This document shows, piece after piece, positions 1 through 8,059 of a stretch of DNA of 64,000 nt. The notes under the pieces are model-generated. The model did not search any database. It was not told the origin of the DNA and saw nothing but the letters and a program-made list of their open reading frames with translations. The stretch covers positions 689,501-753,500 of the forward strand of contig NZ_WQDA01000001.1 of the NCBI RefSeq assembly GCF_013032855.1. The letters are read 5' to 3'. Made by a program: the position numbers and the translations under genes. Origin of the DNA: Ruegeria arenilitoris. Its GTDB lineage: Bacteria > Pseudomonadota > Alphaproteobacteria > Rhodobacterales > Rhodobacteraceae. How positions within the stretch are numbered: position 1 is the stretch's first letter; each line of letters opens with the position of its first letter.

Positions 1-1
1 C

Positions 2-814
2 TGGTATCTGACAAGCGGGCAGACAATCGGGCCGCTGGACAGCAATTTCCTGATGTTCGGGGGAACGAACGGAACCTTGGGAACAACGGCAAGCTGGCTG
101 TTCGGGTTGTTTGCGGCGGCCATTGCGATCTGGGCGCTGTGGGGCAGCCGCCGGGCCAAGGCGGCGCATGGCTTCCCGGTCAAACCCGTCTGGGCCGAGG
201 CAACGCTCGCCGGGATCATTGCCGCAAGCATTCTGGGATATGTGTACATCCTGAACAGCTATGCCATTCCGACGCGCCGGTTGCAGCGTATGTTCGAAGC
301 CCGCGGCGAGACGATGCCCGAGGGCCTGATCGTCGGATACGGCATCCCGATCTCGGTCCTGATCCTGATCATTGTCGCCGTGACCCTGACGGTTGTGGCC
401 CGCAAAACCCGTTTTGGGCGCTATATCTTCGCGACCGGCGGCAACCCGGATGCCGCCGAGCTGTCGGGTATCAATACCCGCCTGCTGACCGTCAAGATCT
501 TTGCGCTGATGGGTTTCCTGTGCGCGGTTTCGGCAGTGGTCGCCTCGGCGCGGCTGGCCAACCATTCCAATGACATCGGAACACTGGACGAACTGCGAGT
601 GATTGCGGCTGCGGTCATTGGCGGAACCGCCCTGTCTGGCGGCATCGGCACCATCTATGGCGCGATCCTTGGTGCGCTGATCATGCAGGCGCTGCAATCG
701 GGCATGGCCATGGTCGGCGTGGATGCGCCGTTCCAGAACATCGTCGTCGGCAGCGTGCTGGTTCTGGCCGTCTATATCGACATCGTCTATCGCAAGCGAT
801 TGGGTGGAAAATGA
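2..814 (+). CDS. Monosaccharide ABC transporter permease (5' end outside window)
   Basis: Inner-membrane permease of a sugar ABC importer, BPD_transp_2 (XylH/RbsC/FrcC) family. The frame is open from the first complete codon, so the true start lies upstream; 270 codons are visible. Several hydrophobic helices can be seen, and the stretch [19 protein letters not shown] near residue 140 is typical of this family, followed by a glycine-rich [14 protein letters not shown] loop. The stop overlaps the ATPase start by 4 bp (ATGA), so the two are translationally coupled. Xylose isomerase two genes downstream suggests xylose as substrate, which is inference; another pentose or hexose is possible. Confidence 0.9.
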   Translation, partial: WYLTSGQTIGPLDSNFLMFGGTNGTLGTTASWLFGLFAAAIAIWALWGSRRAKAAHGFPVKPVWAEATLAGIIAASILGYVYILNSYAIPTRRLQRMFEARGETMPEGLIVGYGIPISVLILIIVAVTLTVVARKTRFGRYIFATGGNPDAAELSGINTRLLTVKIFALMGFLCAVSAVVASARLANHSNDIGTLDELRVIAAAVIGGTALSGGIGTIYGAILGALIMQALQSGMAMVGVDAPFQNIVVGSVLVLAVYIDIVYRKRLGGK

Positions 815-1617
815 CGCAAGCGCAGGAAACTCAGAAAACGCCGCCGGCATCCGGTCGCGGATCCGGGCAACCACCTCTGGTCGAGATGCGAGACATTTCG
901 ATCTCGTTCGGCGGGATCAAGGCCGTCGACCAGGTCTCGGTCGACCTGTATCCCGGCGAGGTGGTGGGATTGCTGGGGCACAACGGGGCTGGCAAATCGA
1001 CGCTGATCAAGGTCCTGTCCGGAGCCTATCAGATGGACCACGGGCAGATCCTGATCGATGGCAAACCGGTCGAGATCAACAACCCGCGCGACGCGCGGTC
1101 CAACAATATCGAGACAATCTACCAGACCTTGGCCTTGGCCGACAATCTGGACGCCACCTCGAACCTGTTCCTGGGACGCGAAATGACTACTCCTTTCGGT
1201 CTGGTCAACGACGCGGCAATGGAGGCCGAATGCCGTAAAATCATGGCGCAGCTGAACCCCAATTTTCAGAAGTTCAACGATCCGGTTTCGGCTCTGTCAG
1301 GTGGCCAGAGACAGTCGGTGGCCATCGCGCGGGCTGTCTATTTCAACGCCCGCATCCTGATCATGGACGAACCGACCGCCGCCTTGGGCCCGCACGAGAC
1401 GCAGATGGTGGCCGATCTGATTCACCAGCTCAAGGCGCAGGGGATCGGAATTTTCCTGATCGACCACGACGTCCATGCGGTCATGGATTTGTGTGATCGG
1501 GCCTCAGTCATGAAGAACGGCAAGCTGGTCGGCACGGTCGATATCGCGGACGTGACCGACGACGATCTGCTGTCGATGATCATTCTGGGCAAGCAGCCCG
1601 GGCAAAACTCGGAATAG
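811..1617 (+). CDS. Sugar ABC transporter ATP-binding protein, single-domain
   Basis: ATPase subunit driving the permease just upstream. Visible motifs are Walker [10 protein letters not shown] near residue 55, the ABC signature [10 protein letters not shown] near 164, Walker B ILIMDEP near 185 and the switch histidine in IDHD near 218. At 268 residues it holds one nucleotide-binding domain, like FrcA of rhizobia, whereas XylG/RbsA-type ATPases are about 500 residues with two domains. A homodimer is therefore expected. It starts inside the permease stop (ATGA) and ends 9 bp before xylA. The N-terminal 20 residues are polar and probably disordered. Confidence 0.9.
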   Translation: MTQAQETQKTPPASGRGSGQPPLVEMRDISISFGGIKAVDQVSVDLYPGEVVGLLGHNGAGKSTLIKVLSGAYQMDHGQILIDGKPVEINNPRDARSNNIETIYQTLALADNLDATSNLFLGREMTTPFGLVNDAAMEAECRKIMAQLNPNFQKFNDPVSALSGGQRQSVAIARAVYFNARILIMDEPTAALGPHETQMVADLIHQLKAQGIGIFLIDHDVHAVMDLCDRASVMKNGKLVGTVDIADVTDDDLLSMIILGKQPGQNSE

Positions 1618-1626
1618 GGGGCAGGT

Positions 1627-2934
1627 ATGACAAGCGGTTTCTTCGAGGGTATCGAAAAGGTCCGGTACGAAGGCGTAGACAGTCGGAACCCGCTGGTGTT
1701 CCGTCACTATGACCCGGACGAAGTGGTTTTGGGCAAGCGCATGGAGGACCATCTGCGCTTTGCCGTCGCCTGGTGGCACTCTTTCGCATGGGAGGGCGGA
1801 GACCCGTTCGGTGGTCCGACCCTTGTCCGCCCGTGGCACCCGCAAGACGACATGGGACGCGCCCGGATGAAGGCCGATGTCGCCTTTGAGATGTTTGAAA
1901 TACTGGGACAGCCCTATTTCTGCTGGCACGACGCGGATATTCGCCCCGAACAGAGCAACTTTGCCGAAAACCTGCGCACGCTCGAGGAAATCACCGACTA
2001 TATCGGTGAAAAGATGCAGGCGTCGGGAACCAAGCTGCTTTGGGGCACCGCCAACATGTTCAGCCATCGCCGCTGGATGGGTGGTGCCAGCACGAACCCT
2101 GATCCGGACGTCTTTGCCTTTGCCGCAGCAACCGTGAAATCCTGTATGGATGCGACCCACAAGCTGGGCGGCGAGAACTATGTGTTGTGGGGTGGGCGCG
2201 AAGGCTACGAGACGTTGCTGAACACCGATCTGGGGCTGGAACTGGACCATATGGGACGGTTCCTGAACATGGTGGTCGACTACAAGCACAAGATCGGGTT
2301 CAAGGGCACCATCCTGGTCGAGCCGAAGCCACAGGAACCCTCCAAGCACCAGTACGACTATGACGCCGCAACCTGCATCGGGTTTCTCAGGAAATACGGG
2401 CTGGAAAACGAAGTGAAGCTGAACCTGGAACAAGGCCACGCGATCCTGGCTGGCCACAGCTTTGAACATGAGATCGCCGTAGCGGCGGCCGAGGGTATGC
2501 TGGGTTCGATCGACATGAACCGGAACGATTATCAATCTGGATGGGACACCGACCAGTTTCCCAACAACGTGCCCGAAGTCGCGTTGGCCTACTACTACAT
2601 CCTCAAGGCCGGAGGGTTTTCGACCGGGGGCACGAATTTCGACGCCAAGATCCGCCGCCAGTCGATCGACCCCGAGGATCTTGTCGCGGCGCATGTGGGC
2701 GGCATGGACGTCTGTGCCCGCGGGTTGAAGGCCGCCGCCGCGATGATCGAGGATGGCGGGCTTGATGCCGCGTTGACCGACAGATACTCCAGATGGGGCA
2801 GCCCGGAGGCGCAATCCATGCTTGCCTCATCGCTGGATGAAATCGCGGCTCGAGTGTTGGCCGAAGGTATCAATCCCGAGCCTCGATCCGGAAGGCAGGA
2901 GCGCTTGGAGAACTACGTCAACAGGTTTGTCTGA
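1627..2934 (+). CDS. xylA: Xylose isomerase
   Basis: Cytoplasmic isomerase that interconverts D-xylose and D-xylulose using two divalent metals. The 435 residues match the long class II enzymes. Recognisable motifs are [11 protein letters not shown] near residue 98 (catalytic His-Asp), [16 protein letters not shown] near 232 with the metal-binding Glu, [17 protein letters not shown] near 266 and SIDMNRND...GWDTDQFP near 295. The start follows a purine-rich GGGGGCAGGT 9 bp after the ATPase gene. It closes a permease-ATPase-isomerase operon. No xylulokinase is visible in the window; it may lie upstream. Confidence 0.97.
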   Translation: MTSGFFEGIEKVRYEGVDSRNPLVFRHYDPDEVVLGKRMEDHLRFAVAWWHSFAWEGGDPFGGPTLVRPWHPQDDMGRARMKADVAFEMFEILGQPYFCWHDADIRPEQSNFAENLRTLEEITDYIGEKMQASGTKLLWGTANMFSHRRWMGGASTNPDPDVFAFAAATVKSCMDATHKLGGENYVLWGGREGYETLLNTDLGLELDHMGRFLNMVVDYKHKIGFKGTILVEPKPQEPSKHQYDYDAATCIGFLRKYGLENEVKLNLEQGHAILAGHSFEHEIAVAAAEGMLGSIDMNRNDYQSGWDTDQFPNNVPEVALAYYYILKAGGFSTGGTNFDAKIRRQSIDPEDLVAAHVGGMDVCARGLKAAAAMIEDGGLDAALTDRYSRWGSPEAQSMLASSLDEIAARVLAEGINPEPRSGRQERLENYVNRFV

Positions 2935-3106
2935 CGGCTAAAGGTTCAACGGTTCCGCGCCCGGAAGCCTAAGACTGGTTCGGTTTAATCAGCCGGTATT
3001 CATGACTTAAGACCGACTGTGCACCACCGGGCCATATTCGAATGCGTGTTGTGGGCGCCGGTCCTCCGCGGCGGGTGCCCCCGATCGACCCGCGTGCCTT
3101 CTGGCT

Positions 3107-3916
3107 TCAATCAGATGCCGGGACTACCAGCCCAAGTTCTTTGTCCGATGCCGTCCCGGCATATTTGTCCCGCGGTGGCATTGGCCTCGACTTCCAATGT
3201 GGCTCGAACGCAAAGCTCGACACTTTGCGGCCGCCCACCAACGCTCCGTTTCCGGTACCCAATGCATAGTCGTAGTAGAGTTTCACGATTTCGTCTTGTG
3301 TCACCTGCCCCGTGGCCTCATGCGCCATGCAGGCGGCTTTCCAGTTTCGGACTCTGTCGTACTCGCCGTTCTGCGGGAGTTCAAAATCTTCGTAGTATTC
3401 CAGAAACCAGAACCGTTGGAACATCGGTGTAAATACCGCCTCGGCCAACCCGAACTGATCGAACAGAAAAACACCGTTCGGGTTGTGGGTCAGAAGAAAG
3501 TCATTGAGGTCACGATAAAGCGCGAGCAGTTTTTCGTTGTGGGCATCTTTCTGCGCGGGGTCCTGGTTCATCACATAGACGTAGCCGGTCATCGTGAAGG
3601 CGCCCTCTTTGGCAATCAGCATCGACTCGACCGCATGCTCGGCCGGGTCGCTGCGCCGCAGCTTTGGCCCTTCGAGCATTTCATCGAGATAGCGCAGGAT
3701 CACGAGGCTTTCCTTGATGATCTGCCCGTCCGGAGTCTCGAGAACCGGCAGAGCGGTCGTTCCGCGCGTTTTCTTCAGCAGCTCTGGATCGCGGGGTTTG
3801 GTGATGTCCACGACGCGGAACTCCACCCGGTCCCTCATCCCCCGCAACGCCAGCAGAATTTCAAGCCGCTGTGAAAAGGGACACACAGGAATATGATAGA
3901 CGATGTGCTGGGTCAT
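3107..3916 (-). CDS. Glutathione S-transferase family protein
   Basis: The N-terminal 85 residues form a thioredoxin-like GST domain with CPFSQR near residue 11, a cis-Pro context TTALPVLE near 52, and ESLVILRYLDE near 65 (the usual glutathione gamma-glutamyl contact region). The remainder is all-helical, as in GST C-domains, and ends with an extra tail of about 40 residues. The ATG at 3916 is chosen; an in-frame TTG three codons upstream is the alternative, and neither has a strong ribosome site. It follows the cupin gene by 5 bp, so the two form an operon divergent from the LysR gene. Substrate unknown; this is not one of the well-characterised GST classes I can name. Confidence 0.8.
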   Translation of the reverse strand: MTQHIVYHIPVCPFSQRLEILLALRGMRDRVEFRVVDITKPRDPELLKKTRGTTALPVLETPDGQIIKESLVILRYLDEMLEGPKLRRSDPAEHAVESMLIAKEGAFTMTGYVYVMNQDPAQKDAHNEKLLALYRDLNDFLLTHNPNGVFLFDQFGLAEAVFTPMFQRFWFLEYYEDFELPQNGEYDRVRNWKAACMAHEATGQVTQDEIVKLYYDYALGTGNGALVGGRKVSSFAFEPHWKSRPMPPRDKYAGTASDKELGLVVPASD

Positions 3917-3921
3917 GACGT

Positions 3922-4365
3922 TCAATCCAATGGAGGGCCAGTAAATGACAGGTTGTACTTGGCGGCTACGGCCTCGATGTCCGGCATGTCTTCCGGAATT
4001 TTGTACTGGGCCGTTGCCATGGCGTGGAAAAAGCCCTCGAAACCTCCCGGTGTGAGAATGACAAGGTGACGGCTGGGCTCATCACCGATGACCTTGAACG
4101 TGTGTTCTTTTCCGCGGGGTATGAAGATGCTTTCGCCCGGGCCGACACGCGTTTCGACACCTTCGACCCAGACTTTGCAGACACCGGTCAAAATCACGAA
4201 GACTTCGTCTTCTGCCTGATGGATGTGCCGTGGCGGACCGCTTCCGACCGGCGAAAGGCTGTCTACAATCGACATGGCGCCCCCGGTTTCAGCGGGGTCC
4301 AGAATTGTTTTGTAACGAACGCCCTGCCATTCGAGCGTGGCGTCATCAACCAGATGATCATGCAT
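3922..4365 (-). CDS. Cupin-domain protein
   Basis: Small single-domain cupin. Metal-ligand motif 1 is seen in PPRHIHQAEDEVFVILTG (two His plus Glu) and motif 2 in PRGKEHTFKVIG. The ATG at 4365 is preferred because AAAGGA lies 8 bases upstream; an upstream in-frame ATG at 4389 has no ribosome site and would run toward the palindrome at 4395-4406. It is the first gene of a two-gene unit with the GST-like protein, facing a LysR gene that probably controls it. The reaction is unknown; such cupins can be dioxygenases, isomerases or binding proteins. Confidence 0.75.
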   Translation of the reverse strand: MHDHLVDDATLEWQGVRYKTILDPAETGGAMSIVDSLSPVGSGPPRHIHQAEDEVFVILTGVCKVWVEGVETRVGPGESIFIPRGKEHTFKVIGDEPSRHLVILTPGGFEGFFHAMATAQYKIPEDMPDIEAVAAKYNLSFTGPPLD

Positions 4366-4394
4366 CGCTTCTGTCCTTTGATCCGACATGAAAC

Positions 4395-4406
4395 GAAAGC
4401 GCTTTC
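4395..4406. promoter_or_regulatory. LacI-type palindrome between cupin and LysR genes
   Basis: Perfect 12-bp palindrome GAAAGCGCTTTC with the central GC-GC typical of LacI-family operators. It lies 30 bp upstream of the chosen cupin start and within the divergent intergenic region. It shares the AAGCGCTT core with the twin operators at 26476-26510 beside the LacI gene, so the same regulator might act here; this is inference. Confidence 0.4.
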
Positions 4407-4456
4407 GGTACCTTACTTGTAGGCGCAAAAAACGGTATCAATCTAACGAAAGTTCA

Positions 4457-4471
4457 TAATACACGGTATTA
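4457..4471. promoter_or_regulatory. LysR-box-like dyad before lysR
   Basis: Inverted repeat TAATAC-ACG-GTATTA (6-bp arms, 3-bp spacer) ending 5 bp before the LysR start codon. It satisfies the T-N11-A pattern of LysR-type regulator sites and sits where it could serve autoregulation and control of the divergent cupin/GST unit. Confidence 0.4.
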
Positions 4472-4476
4472 CCAAC

Positions 4477-5406
4477 ATGAATTTCGCAACGCTTGATCTG
4501 AACCTGCTCCGTGTTCTTGATGCGATTCTGACGGCGGGGTCCACCACCAAGGCAGGGGAAAGACTTGGTGTCTCGCAATCGGCAGTGTCGAATGCGTTGA
4601 ACCGCCTGCGGCACGCCTTGGGTGACGATCTGTTTGTGCGGCGGGGAAATCAGCTTGTCCCAACGGATTTTGCGGTTTCGATCAAGGACGGGCTGCGTGA
4701 GGAACTCAATCGACTCGAAAGTCTGCTGAGCCGCAATGATGATTTCGACCCCAGGCAGGCATCCGAAACTTTCAAGATCGCGGCCAGCGACTTTTTCGCC
4801 GAGCTGCTGATGCCCGGCCTTGGGGGTGTCCTGAACCGCAAGGCTCCGAAGATGGTCGCGCAATTGGTGGATCTTGTTCCCGAGAACTATGTCGAGAGTC
4901 TTGAGCGCTACAATGCTGATCTCGCGTTGATCCCGGATACAGATGCACCGGATTGGATCAGCCGAGAGGTGCTGTTCCGGTCGTCCTTCATGGTCGTCGG
5001 GCGCGTTGACAACCCATTCCTTGTACAGATCGAAGACGGTGCTGAACTTCCGATGGAAACCTTCTGCGCCTTGTCGCATGTGCTGTTCTCACCCGAGGGC
5101 AAACTGGCGGCGATGGGTGATGCGGCTCTGGCGAAAGTTGGTCGAAAAAGGCACGTCGCGATGACGCTTCCGGTGTTTTCAGGGGTGTGCCGAGTGGTCA
5201 GTGCAAGCGATCTTGTGGCCTTGGTGCCTTCTCAGCTGGCCAGGAAGTTTGCGCCGGAGTTCGGCCTGAAGGTTCTTGCCCCGCCGTTCGAAATCGAACC
5301 CGTCAACATCATAGCTATCTGGCACAGACGATCGGATGCAAATCCGATGGCAAAATGGATGCGGAACCAAGTGTTCGATCTGCTGAAGCCGCTGGGCACC
5401 AGGTAG
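4477..5406 (+). CDS. LysR-family transcriptional regulator
   Basis: The N-terminal winged HTH spans about residues 5-65, with the pattern NLLRVLDAILTAGSTTKAGE followed by LGVSQSAVSNALNRLR, characteristic of NodD/NahR-like LysR proteins. A co-inducer-binding domain follows (about 90-300). Length of 309 residues is normal. It is divergent from the cupin/GST pair, which is the likely target, and a TAATAC-N3-GTATTA dyad lies just before its start. It ends 23 bp from the convergent tonB-like stop. The inducer is unknown. Confidence 0.9.
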   Translation: MNFATLDLNLLRVLDAILTAGSTTKAGERLGVSQSAVSNALNRLRHALGDDLFVRRGNQLVPTDFAVSIKDGLREELNRLESLLSRNDDFDPRQASETFKIAASDFFAELLMPGLGGVLNRKAPKMVAQLVDLVPENYVESLERYNADLALIPDTDAPDWISREVLFRSSFMVVGRVDNPFLVQIEDGAELPMETFCALSHVLFSPEGKLAAMGDAALAKVGRKRHVAMTLPVFSGVCRVVSASDLVALVPSQLARKFAPEFGLKVLAPPFEIEPVNIIAIWHRRSDANPMAKWMRNQVFDLLKPLGTR

Positions 5407-5429
5407 CCGGACAAGCGCGGGTTGAGTTT

Positions 5430-6170
5430 CTATTTGCTGACGATTTCCATCGAATAGGTGCGCCGGGCCGAGGCGGGCGGCGGCGGGAAGGGCGCGGCGG
5501 CCCGGACCTGCGCCAGTGCGACCTGATCCAGCCGGGCCGAGCCCGAGCTGCGGGCAACGCTGACCGACGCCAGCGCGCCGTTGTCCGCGATGCGAAGGGC
5601 CACCAGAACCGAGCCTTGGATATTCACGCTTTTGCGACGGGCGCGCAAAATCTTGCGCTTGACCAGACCGGCATAGGTGCTGGCCTCGGCATTGCCCTGC
5701 TCCTGCGCGGCGCGGTTCGTCCGTTTCGCCGAGGCCGCCCCGGTCGCCGCCTTGCCGGTGGCGCTGCCCTTTTTACGGCTGACCGCGGCATTGCCGGTCG
5801 GGGTGTGTGGTTTGGGAGGCCGCGCCTGCTGCGGCTCAGGTTTTTGCAGGGTCGGCGTATGGGCGCTCTGCCGCTGGGCCGGGGCCTGCGCCTGAAACAT
5901 GGTGGCCGGCTGCGCGCGCGCACGGTCCGCCGGGGCCTCTGGCGCGGTCTGTGTCGGGGCAACGGGTGAGTGACGGGTGGTGGCGGGGGGTGTGGCCACG
6001 GTTCCGGCCGCATAGTCCCGGAACGAGGACCCCAGCGCCGCAGGGGCAACCGCGCCACCGCCTTCGACGAAAACCGCCTCGTCCGTGTCGAATTCGAACA
6101 GGGCGGCGGCGTGGGCCGCGGCGGCTAGCACGACCAGCACGGCGGCCATGATGCGGGATTGCGGAATCAT
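5430..6170 (-). CDS. tonB: TonB-like energy-transducing protein
   Basis: Periplasm-spanning partner that couples ExbB/ExbD proton motive force to TonB-dependent receptors. An N-terminal membrane anchor is visible at about residues 8-25, then a long Ala/Pro/Gln-rich, low-complexity spacer (about 60-160). A C-terminal TonB domain (about 165-246) contains YAGLVKRKILRARR, GSVLVALRIADNGALASVSV and a final AAPFPPPPA segment. It overlaps the upstream exbD by 4 bp (ATGA). It is the last gene of a leftward operon beginning with a periplasmic protein and ExbB, adjacent to the haem receptor gene that it most likely serves. Confidence 0.88.
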   Translation of the reverse strand: MIPQSRIMAAVLVVLAAAAHAAALFEFDTDEAVFVEGGGAVAPAALGSSFRDYAAGTVATPPATTRHSPVAPTQTAPEAPADRARAQPATMFQAQAPAQRQSAHTPTLQKPEPQQARPPKPHTPTGNAAVSRKKGSATGKAATGAASAKRTNRAAQEQGNAEASTYAGLVKRKILRARRKSVNIQGSVLVALRIADNGALASVSVARSSGSARLDQVALAQVRAAAPFPPPPASARRTYSMEIVSK

Positions 6171-6562
6171 GGCAGGCCCCGCTCGGTCACGACGAAGACC
6201 CTATTGGCGCCCAGTGCCCGCAGGGCGTCGCTGACCTGTTTCAACCGCACCGCCGGCAAGGCCCGGTCGGGCACCAGCCGCACGGCGTCCAATGGCAGGT
6301 CGATCGAGGCGCGCTCGACATAGGCCGCCACATCCGTCAGCTCGGCCCCGCGATACACCAGCACGCCGTCGGCGCGGATGACCAGCGCATCCGGGGGCTC
6401 GCGCCCTTCAAGATCGGCCGTCCGCACCAGTTGCACCGACTTGCCCAGGGGCGGCGCCAGCGTGCCCGCGATCATGAAGAAGACCAGCATCAGAAAGACC
6501 ACGTTGATCAGGGCGATCGTCGGCTCGCGGCCGGGTTTCGTTTTGGGGGTCAGCCGGATCAT
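6167..6562 (-). CDS. exbD: ExbD-family biopolymer transport protein (second copy)
   Basis: Short ExbD/TolR protein with one N-terminal transmembrane segment (about residues 16-38, IALINVVFLMLVFFMIAGTL) and a periplasmic domain. The membrane Asp usually found in ExbD helices is not evident: the helix starts PTIALINV where its paralogue has TSLIDV, so residue Asn18 stands in place of the proton-carrying Asp. It overlaps the other exbD upstream and tonB downstream by 4 bp each. Two ExbD-like subunits in one operon imply a heteromeric ExbB/ExbD/ExbD complex, with this copy possibly structural rather than proton-conducting (inference). Confidence 0.85.
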   Translation of the reverse strand: MIRLTPKTKPGREPTIALINVVFLMLVFFMIAGTLAPPLGKSVQLVRTADLEGREPPDALVIRADGVLVYRGAELTDVAAYVERASIDLPLDAVRLVPDRALPAVRLKQVSDALRALGANRVFVVTERGLP

Positions 6563-6930
6563 CCGATGACCTGCGTGCTGAGCCGGGGCACGGGCGCAAG
6601 GGCGGTCAGCAAGTCGATCAACTGCTGCGAGGTCGCCCCGCCGCCCAGGCTGATCAAGGCCAGCTGGTTGGTTCGGCCGTCGAACCGGGCGGCGACCGCG
6701 TCGGGCGCGACTTCGGTGCCGTCGATCAGGATGCGGTCGCGTTCCAGCTTGATGAACCGGATGGACCTCTGGGCCTGCGCCCCGCCCGCCGCGGCGGTGG
6801 TCAGCTCGATCTCGGCATTTTTTGAGAAGGTCGAGGTGAGCATGAAGAACAGCAGCAGCAGAAAGATGACATCGATCAGGGATGTCATGGACAGGCGCCG
6901 GCGCCGAATTTTGCGGGTTTCAAGCGCCAT
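6559..6930 (-). CDS. exbD: ExbD-family biopolymer transport protein (first copy)
   Basis: ExbD/TolR-family stator subunit with a cytoplasmic stub rich in Arg (RKIRRRR), a single membrane helix containing the conserved Asp in SLIDVIFLLLLFFM near residue 20, and a periplasmic domain. The ATG at 6930 lies inside the end of exbB (11-bp overlap) and gives a normal ExbD N-terminus; longer upstream frames are unlikely. It works with ExbB to energise TonB. It overlaps the second exbD by 4 bp. Confidence 0.88.
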   Translation of the reverse strand: MALETRKIRRRRLSMTSLIDVIFLLLLFFMLTSTFSKNAEIELTTAAAGGAQAQRSIRFIKLERDRILIDGTEVAPDAVAARFDGRTNQLALISLGGGATSQQLIDLLTALAPVPRLSTQVIG

Positions 6931-7585
6931 GGACCAGCGCCTCGGTTGGCGGGGTGGCCGGGCGTGGCGCGGCGGCGTGGCCGGGGGCAAACACCGTGCG
7001 CAGGGCGCGGTTGGCAAAGACCCGTTCGCGGGTCATCCGCGCCTCGAACCAGGTCAGGACCAGCGAGGTGGGCATGGCCACGGCCAGCCCTGCGGCGGTC
7101 GTCATCAACGCAACCCAAATGCCGCCGGCCAGCAGCGCCGGATCCACCGCGTTGCCGGCCTCCTGAAGGGTTCGGAAGGCCTCGATCATGCCCAGCACGG
7201 TGCCGAACAGCCCCAGCAGCGGCGCAAGCTGCGAGACCATGTCCAGCACGTTCAGTCCGCGTTCCAGCCCGGCAAAGCGCGCCTCGGCCTCGGCATCGGC
7301 GCGGTCCATCAGTTCCGGCCCGTGCCCCTCCAGCGCCATGGCGACCACCGGCGCCAGATAGCTGCGGCTTCGGTCCAGATGCGCGCGCGCGGTTGCCCGG
7401 TCGTTGCGGTCCCAGGCTTCGATGGCCTGCGACAGCTCGACATGCCGCCCGACCCCGGCGGCCTTGTACTGCCACAGCTTGTAGAGGATCAGCGCCATGG
7501 TCGCGACCGAGGTTGCGATCAGCACGGCCACGACCGGGCCGCCCAGGTCCAGAATTGCGGTCAGTCTTTGCAGAAACGCATCCAT
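6920..7585 (-). CDS. exbB: ExbB-family (MotA/TolQ/ExbB) proton channel protein
   Basis: Three membrane helices can be seen, at about residues 12-32, 110-132 and 150-172. The family segment LGLFGTVLGMIEAF (near 115) precedes a GGIWVALMTTAAGLAVAMP helix, both hallmarks of ExbB/TolQ. The ATG at 7585 is chosen; an upstream in-frame TTG would add four residues. The gene begins about 5 bp after the periplasmic protein gene and overlaps exbD by 11 bp. It forms the stator that powers the adjacent TonB. Confidence 0.9.
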   Translation of the reverse strand: MDAFLQRLTAILDLGGPVVAVLIATSVATMALILYKLWQYKAAGVGRHVELSQAIEAWDRNDRATARAHLDRSRSYLAPVVAMALEGHGPELMDRADAEAEARFAGLERGLNVLDMVSQLAPLLGLFGTVLGMIEAFRTLQEAGNAVDPALLAGGIWVALMTTAAGLAVAMPTSLVLTWFEARMTRERVFANRALRTVFAPGHAAAPRPATPPTEALVHGA

Positions 7586-7589
7586 CGGG

Positions 7590-8036
7590 TCATCCAATCA
7601 ATTCGGTCTCGAGGCGGCTGCGCAGCGTCAGGCCGGATAGGCAGGCATCGGTCAGATCGCCGGGATAGGCGCAGTCCTGCACCCCGTTGATCAGGATCCG
7701 GCTGATCTGATTGCAGGCCAGGCCGGCGAATTTGAACTGGCGTACGCGGGGCCGCCCGGCGGGCAGGTCCTGGAAATCCAGCAGCGTCAGCAGGGCCACT
7801 TCGCCTTGCGCGCCGAACAGCACCGTTTCATAGACGGCGCCGCCGATATCGGCGGGATGGGCGTTTTCGACCACGAAGCTCAGCAGGCAGCCCTGATCCT
7901 GGTCCACGGCCGAGCTGAGCTCGATCGTGACGCCGCCCGCGCCCTGCGTGCCTTCGGCACTGGCCAACCCCGCCCCCGCGATGGGGGGCAGGGCCAGCAG
8001 GACCGCCCGAACAAGGTGATGCACGGCTTTTGTCAT
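7590..8036 (-). CDS. Periplasmic protein of unknown function, TonB-operon leader
   Basis: 148-residue protein with a signal peptide (HHLVRAVLLALPPIAGAGLASA, cut near residue 27) and three or four Cys that could form disulfides (QGCLLS, LACNQ, QDCAYP, DACLS). No catalytic motif is seen. It opens the ExbB-ExbD-ExbD-TonB operon and lies 23 bp downstream of the haem receptor stop, so co-transcription with the receptor is likely. AAAGGA precedes the ATG. A role in TonB-dependent haem uptake is inferred from position only. Confidence 0.75.
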   Translation of the reverse strand: MTKAVHHLVRAVLLALPPIAGAGLASAEGTQGAGGVTIELSSAVDQDQGCLLSFVVENAHPADIGGAVYETVLFGAQGEVALLTLLDFQDLPAGRPRVRQFKFAGLACNQISRILINGVQDCAYPGDLTDACLSGLTLRSRLETELIG

Positions 8037-8059
8037 GACGGGTCCTTTCCGTGTGGGGT

